Assembly (NCBI GenBank): GCA_902578445.1
Contig: CACHDC010000013.1
Span: 1-33,433 of the forward strand
Reading direction: 5' to 3'
From: an uncultured Synechococcaceae cyanobacterium
Lineage (GTDB): Bacteria; Cyanobacteriota; Cyanobacteriia; PCC-6307; Cyanobiaceae
DNA: 33,433 bases
Position 1 is the first letter of the stretch, and every line of letters begins with the position of its first letter. Shown piece after piece: positions 29,801 to 33,433 of this stretch. The translations under genes and the position numbers were made by a program. The notes under the pieces were generated by a model. It saw nothing but the letters and a program-made list of their open reading frames with translations, had not been told where the DNA came from and did no database searches.

Positions 29801-30478
29801 TCCCCGGAGTTTGGAGAATATGAAGGGAAGAGTCTTGAATCTTTGCAATCAGAAATTTCGATTATAAATGCAAAACTAGAAAGTTTAGAACCTGTCAATA
29901 TGTTGGCTCTTGATGAACTAGAAGAATTAATTGAGAGATTAAATGGTTTGCGAGAAAAATTAGAAATTCTATCTAATGAAAGATCTGAATTATTGCTGAG
30001 AATAGAAACTGTATCTACGATGCGTCAAGAAGCTTTTATGCAAGCATTTACAGAAGTTGATAAACATTTTAGAGAAATTTTTGCAAATTTATCTGATGGA
30101 GATGGATTTCTTCAACTTGAAAATCGTAATTCTCCTTTAGAAGGAGGATTAACTTTAGTGGCTCATCCCAAGGGAAAAAATGTCAGAAGATTAGCGTCTA
30201 TGTCAGGTGGTGAAAAATCGTTAACTGCTTTAAGTTTTTTATTTGCTTTGCAAAAGTATAAGCCTTCACCTTTTTATGCATTAGACGAGGTTGATAGTTT
30301 TTTAGATGGTATTAATGTTGAAAGGTTGTCAAAACTAATATCAAATCAGTCATCAAATGCTCAATTTATAGTCGTAAGTCATAGAAGGCCTATGATTAGT
30401 GCATCTGAACGAACAATTGGGGTTGCGCAAGCAAGAGGTGCTAATACTCAAGTTCTTGGGTTACCAAATGCTGCATAA
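26888..30478 (+). CDS. smc: chromosome segregation protein SMC
   Basis: Walker A GPNGSGKSNILDGI; long coiled coils; hinge GIHGYVAQLGEV...GAITGG; signature LASMSGGEKSLTALSFLFAL; Walker B FYALDEVD. Confidence 0.97.
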   Translation: MRLVHINQVEFENFKSFGGNVKIPLEEGFTVVTGPNGSGKSNILDGILFCLGLANSRGMRAERLPDLINNSKVKEGKSSETSVSVKFNIQDWSPREDLPPLELEEEEIALNKGQKEWLVSRKLRLMPGGSYASTYTSDGKQCTLQQIQRILRDISVDPEGSNVVMQGDVTRIVSMNNKERRNLIDELAGVALFDTRIEQTNAKLNDVFERQERCEILENELQSSKNKLEKECEKAKRYKELKAKLLQIIELEKVLIFEKQVKHVESIEKKESEIEKNKILFSKQKESISKEISVLEDALKILVDELKEKGEDKLIKVNSDIGSINSSLRELDRISILNKEEGIKLQKQRDEIAISKRNIESEKMRQENFDDNFLNQLNLQIDDLTLKHKLSRKKLSDAAGESGEFSKQSIKLNAELESIKNQIDPLEIKKRKIEEESIQNNIQKDEILSQIESLDLEKQKLFQGNQRKKETSDTNNKNLASNSAEINSLKNEIDLLIKTKSRLNNEQLRLEKDLSRFESRKEALNESRGSYALRILLEAGLEGIHGYVAQLGEVSEKNRYALEIAAGNRLGQIVVDNDHIAAKAIEILKKKKAGRLTFLPLNRIKSQKKNYAISRFENNRENGFIDKAINLITFDEVYSDVFRYVFGDTLVFSDLSAARLSTQKNRLVTLSGELLEASGAITGGSKLNKDLAYRFGINNDIDDSSPIKERLLVIEEALKKSNNDLILKNNRLSILNSNRSQIIEDCASFNKEIEVNQDSLKSVSQRIEDCKSRLNKLDTANNLLVNELGHLKNQLKPYHDKFDQLQTIQKANYEKNQKSSLIAFNDDFNNLDKKLELLIKERNTLLDKKNQSALNKERINNSLKITLLQEKNLQESIKQLAIAHSEWIEKRDQFKKELSDLDNQKNTLEKNLGLLRRKRDEINSSISNKRQEYNNYLLKLEYLERDMHSLKEEMRSEKIKLENYKKDLPNPSPEFGEYEGKSLESLQSEISIINAKLESLEPVNMLALDELEELIERLNGLREKLEILSNERSELLLRIETVSTMRQEAFMQAFTEVDKHFREIFANLSDGDGFLQLENRNSPLEGGLTLVAHPKGKNVRRLASMSGGEKSLTALSFLFALQKYKPSPFYALDEVDSFLDGINVERLSKLISNQSSNAQFIVVSHRRPMISASERTIGVAQARGANTQVLGLPNAA

Positions 30479-30523
30479 ACACACTTTTTTAAATTTATAC
30501 GTCAGAATGATAAAAAGAAATTT

Positions 30524-31591
30524 ATGAGCTTGTCTAACACATCTGCTAATAAGAATCTCCCTAACTCGATTCCTAGTGAACGTTTATGGTTAAGGTCAGA
30601 ATTAATGGGAACACAAGTGATAACTACTGATACTGGAAGGCGGCTAGGCGTAGTTGGCGAAGTTGTTGTTGATATTGATAGAAGAGAGGTGGTCGCTTTG
30701 GGACTAAGAGATAATCCACTTACCAGATTTTTACCAGGTTTGCCAAAATGGATGCCTTTAGAAAGTATAAAGCAAGTTGGAGATGTCATATTAGTTGACT
30801 CCCTAGATTCTTTGAGTGAAAGTTTTTCTCCAGAAAGGTATGGGAAGGTAATTAATTGTCAAGTGATTACAGAATCTGGACAACTCCTGGGAAGAGTTCT
30901 TGGCTTTTCTTTTGATATTGAGACTGGGGATTTAATATCTCTTGTTATGGGTGCTGTTGGTGTTCCGCTTTTAGGGGAGGGAGTTTTAAGTACTTGGGAA
31001 ATACCTGTTGAGGAAATTGTAAGTAGTGGTACCGATAGGATTATTGTTTATGAAGGTGCGGAAGAAAAATTGAAGCAACTAAGTAGTGGACTACTTGAGA
31101 AACTTGGAGTCGGGGGTTCTTCATGGGATGAAAGGGAAGTAAATGGATACTCAGCAAATCTAGTACCTGTTGAGAATCAGTTACTATCAGGTTCTGAATC
31201 AGAACAGCAAAACAATTTGGTCGAGGAATATGAAGAAGTTGTTGAACAAGATGATTATGAAGATGATTATGAAGATGATTATGAAGATGATTATGAAGAT
31301 GAACTTGAATATGTTGAAATAAAGGGTTCTGAAGAAGAAATAAATAATAGAAAAAAGCTATACATGGATAATGATGATTCTGATCAGATCCAGAATCAAA
31401 ATAGTGTTAATCAAATAGATGAAAAAAACACTATTGATTTAAAGCAAAAAAAACAATCAACTACTAATTTAGCTTCGAAAAGACCAATTCAAAATGCAAC
31501 TGAAACTTTAGATATTGAACCACTAAATGAACAAAATTTAGTTCAAGATAATAAAAAATCAGAAAAGTTTGAAATTGATGATCCCTGGTAA
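30524..31591 (+). CDS. PRC-barrel domain protein with acidic low-complexity C-terminal region
   Basis: Two PRC-barrel-like repeats (GTQVITTDTGRRLGVVGEVVVDIDRREVVALGL; GKVINCQVITESGQLLGRVLGFSFDIETGDLISLVMG). Confidence 0.82.
   Translation: MSLSNTSANKNLPNSIPSERLWLRSELMGTQVITTDTGRRLGVVGEVVVDIDRREVVALGLRDNPLTRFLPGLPKWMPLESIKQVGDVILVDSLDSLSESFSPERYGKVINCQVITESGQLLGRVLGFSFDIETGDLISLVMGAVGVPLLGEGVLSTWEIPVEEIVSSGTDRIIVYEGAEEKLKQLSSGLLEKLGVGGSSWDEREVNGYSANLVPVENQLLSGSESEQQNNLVEEYEEVVEQDDYEDDYEDDYEDDYEDELEYVEIKGSEEEINNRKKLYMDNDDSDQIQNQNSVNQIDEKNTIDLKQKKQSTTNLASKRPIQNATETLDIEPLNEQNLVQDNKKSEKFEIDDPW
31250..31309 (+). repeat. 12-bp tandem repeat GATGATTATGAA, 4 perfect copies plus 1 degenerate
   Basis: 31250-31261, 31262-31273, 31274-31285, 31286-31297, then GATGAACTTGAA; encodes (DDYE)4-DELE. 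Confidence 0.97.
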
Positions 31592-31594
31592 TTG

Positions 31595-32860
31595 TTAAAG
31601 TTTTTTTATTGAATTCACAATTATAGAAGCAAGTTTTTTTGCAGCACCTTTATCGCCTCTTTCTTTGTTTAGATTATCCCTAATACTTTTTAATTGATCT
31701 CTATTTTTAATAAGAAATAATACTTCCTTTGCTATTTTTATTGTCGAAATATTACCTATCCTTTCAGGGACAATCATTCTTTTAGCTTTTATATTTGGCC
31801 AAGCAAAAAACTTCTTTTTTTTAAAATAGAAATTTTTAATTATAAAAGTTAGGAATCTATTTATAAATGAAATTTTTCCAACTACTCCAAAAATACCATC
31901 CCAAGCGTTCATCATATTTAAATGTTGAGTTGGCAGAACAACTAACATTGGAAGACTAATTGCTGCTAATTCTGCAGTATTTGCTCCTACAGTTGTAATT
32001 GCAAGATCACATTCTTTTAATATTTCATAGCAAGGATGTTTCTTGATAAGATAAATCTTTGTTTTTTTTGATGTTTCAATTACATAATCAAAACTAGAGT
32101 CTTTGAAGTTTTTAATTGTTTTGATTTTTGATGAGTAATATTTAGCAATTGGATTTTTGTTGCTTTGAAAAAATAAATATTCACTTTTATCAGTAGTTGG
32201 TGCAATGGGGATTATAAAATTTATATTTTGATTTTCTCTGGCAATATGATCTGCAACTTCTAAGAAGAAAGGAATTCCAATAGAAAGCTTTGCTTTCTTA
32301 GAACCAGGTAATAATGCAATGTAGTGTTTTTCTTTATTTATTAGTGATATTTTGCTATTAAGTTTGATATCTGCCATCAAATCGCCAATTACTTTACATT
32401 TATATTTATATCTTTTAGGTATTAACTCTTTTACTTTTTCATTCATAGCAGCAATTTCATTGGTCCATTTAGGCCATCGTGAAACCCATTCAGCATATGT
32501 GATATTTAAATAACCTAATCTTTTAGCTAATAAAATGCTCCAAAATTGATCCCCACCAAGGAAAATAACTATCCCTTTTTTGGGCCAATCAGCAAAAGAA
32601 TGTGGCTTTATTAATAATTTCCAAAAACTTTTGGATTTTGTAATTAATTCGAATTTATCCCATGAATTTGCAACTAAAAATTCTTTACCAGTGGCATTTG
32701 GGCAAGGAACAAGGACTAACCTAAGAGTGAAATCTTGTTTATCTTCATCACATATTGATTTATTTATTTTGTTTAGCTCATCCACTACAGGATTAACCCA
32801 TGTAGTTAATTCACCAGGACCATTGGAAATTATAACTACTGCAACTGATTCTTTTTTCAT
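31595..32860 (-). CDS. lipid-A-disaccharide synthase-related protein
   Basis: VVIISNGPGELTTWVNPVVDEL; ALLPGSKKAKLSIGIPFFLEVAD; CDLAITTVGANTAELAAISLPMLVVLPT. Start moved to Met at 32860 because the longer ORF runs into the tRNA. Confidence 0.82.
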   Translation of the reverse strand: MKKESVAVVIISNGPGELTTWVNPVVDELNKINKSICDEDKQDFTLRLVLVPCPNATGKEFLVANSWDKFELITKSKSFWKLLIKPHSFADWPKKGIVIFLGGDQFWSILLAKRLGYLNITYAEWVSRWPKWTNEIAAMNEKVKELIPKRYKYKCKVIGDLMADIKLNSKISLINKEKHYIALLPGSKKAKLSIGIPFFLEVADHIARENQNINFIIPIAPTTDKSEYLFFQSNKNPIAKYYSSKIKTIKNFKDSSFDYVIETSKKTKIYLIKKHPCYEILKECDLAITTVGANTAELAAISLPMLVVLPTQHLNMMNAWDGIFGVVGKISFINRFLTFIIKNFYFKKKKFFAWPNIKAKRMIVPERIGNISTIKIAKEVLFLIKNRDQLKSIRDNLNKERGDKGAAKKLASIIVNSIKKL

Positions 32861-32885
32861 TGCAGTTAAACCAGAATACATTAAA

Positions 32886-32967
32886 TGCGGACGGCGAGAC
32901 TTGAACTCGCAAGGCCGAAGCCACACGCTCCTTAGACGTGCGCGTCTACCAATTCCGCCACGTCCGC
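32886..32967 (-). tRNA. tRNA-Leu, anticodon apparently AAG
   Basis: GCGGACGTGGCGGAATTGGTAGACGCG CACGT-CTAAGGA-GCGTG TGGCTTCGGCCTTGCGAGTTCAAGTCTCGCCGTCCGCA: class II with variable arm, 7-bp acceptor stem, T-loop TTCAAGT. Confidence 0.92.
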
Positions 32968-33227
32968 AAAGGGTTTTCAGCAGCAGGGGGATGCTTAAAC
33001 CTTAAAAATATCATACATTATTGGCTGAATTAAGCATGTAGTTCGAAAAGAGTTTTTTTGAATATGATGAATAATTTTTCTATTGCATAAAACAAATATT
33101 TATACATATATAACGTTTGAGGTTGTATTGTAAAAAATGTCCTCTGATCACTAAAAAATTTTGTTGAATACTTTGGCAAATAATTTTTTATTTTAAGTCA
33201 TTTCATTTCTTCAATTTTATTTTCATA

Positions 33228-33433
33228 ATGGTTGAAAAAGTTTTAATTGCTAATCGTGGAGAAATAGCTTTACGAATTGTCAGAAGTTGTAGGGAACTAG
33301 GTATTGCAACCGTTGCAGTTTTTAGCACTGTAGATAAAAAAGCATTGCATGTTCAGCTTGCTGATGAGGCGGTTTGTGTAGGAGATTCATTAAGTAATAA
33401 GAGTTATTTAAATATTCCAAATATACTTGCTGC
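33228..33433 (+). CDS. accC: acetyl-CoA carboxylase biotin carboxylase subunit, 3' truncated by window end
   Basis: [69 protein letters not shown]. Confidence 0.95.
   Translation, partial: MVEKVLIANRGEIALRIVRSCRELGIATVAVFSTVDKKALHVQLADEAVCVGDSLSNKSYLNIPNILA

Noticed and set aside
32861-32926. N-terminal extension MWLRPCEFKSRRPHLMYSGLTA of the LpxB-related ORF
   Set aside because: Encoded by the tRNA 3' end; the recognisable domain starts at Met 32860.
32580-33005. 141-aa plus-strand ORF at the right end
   Set aside because: Antisense to the LpxB-related CDS and reads straight through the tRNA-Leu.

Overview
AT-rich window with gene content and order typical of a high-light Prochlorococcus (marine picocyanobacterium); the assignment is inferred from protein families and the tmRNA tag, with no database search. 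The backbone is mostly housekeeping genes: guaA (5'-truncated), an orphan Cas4/RecB-like PD-(D/E)XK nuclease, PBP2, an FMN reductase, a split flv1/flv3 flavodiiron pair, alaS, speA, ndk, thiO, gatB, coaE, argJ, a ParA-like ATPase, an aldo/keto reductase with a frame break, a tmRNA gene, a THUMP methyltransferase, smc, a PRC-barrel protein, an LpxB-related protein, tRNA-Leu and accC (3'-truncated). The most interesting signal is a ~226-bp, roughly 90%-identical inverted repeat (2067-2292 minus, 8870-9096 plus). Each copy looks like a two-sided cassette. One side is a probable ~150-nt structured ncRNA with its own Rho-independent terminator. The other is a divergent conserved leader and ribosome-binding site ending in ATGAAACT, which launches a different small protein in each copy. 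Other points of note: a circularly permuted (two-piece type) tmRNA with a ~6-nt intervening spacer, a tRNA-Leu with an apparent AAG (A34) anticodon, a terminator-like hairpin in the alaS leader, a LigD-phosphoesterase-like small protein before smc, several small ORFs below the track cutoff, and a T7 frame break in an aldo/keto reductase.
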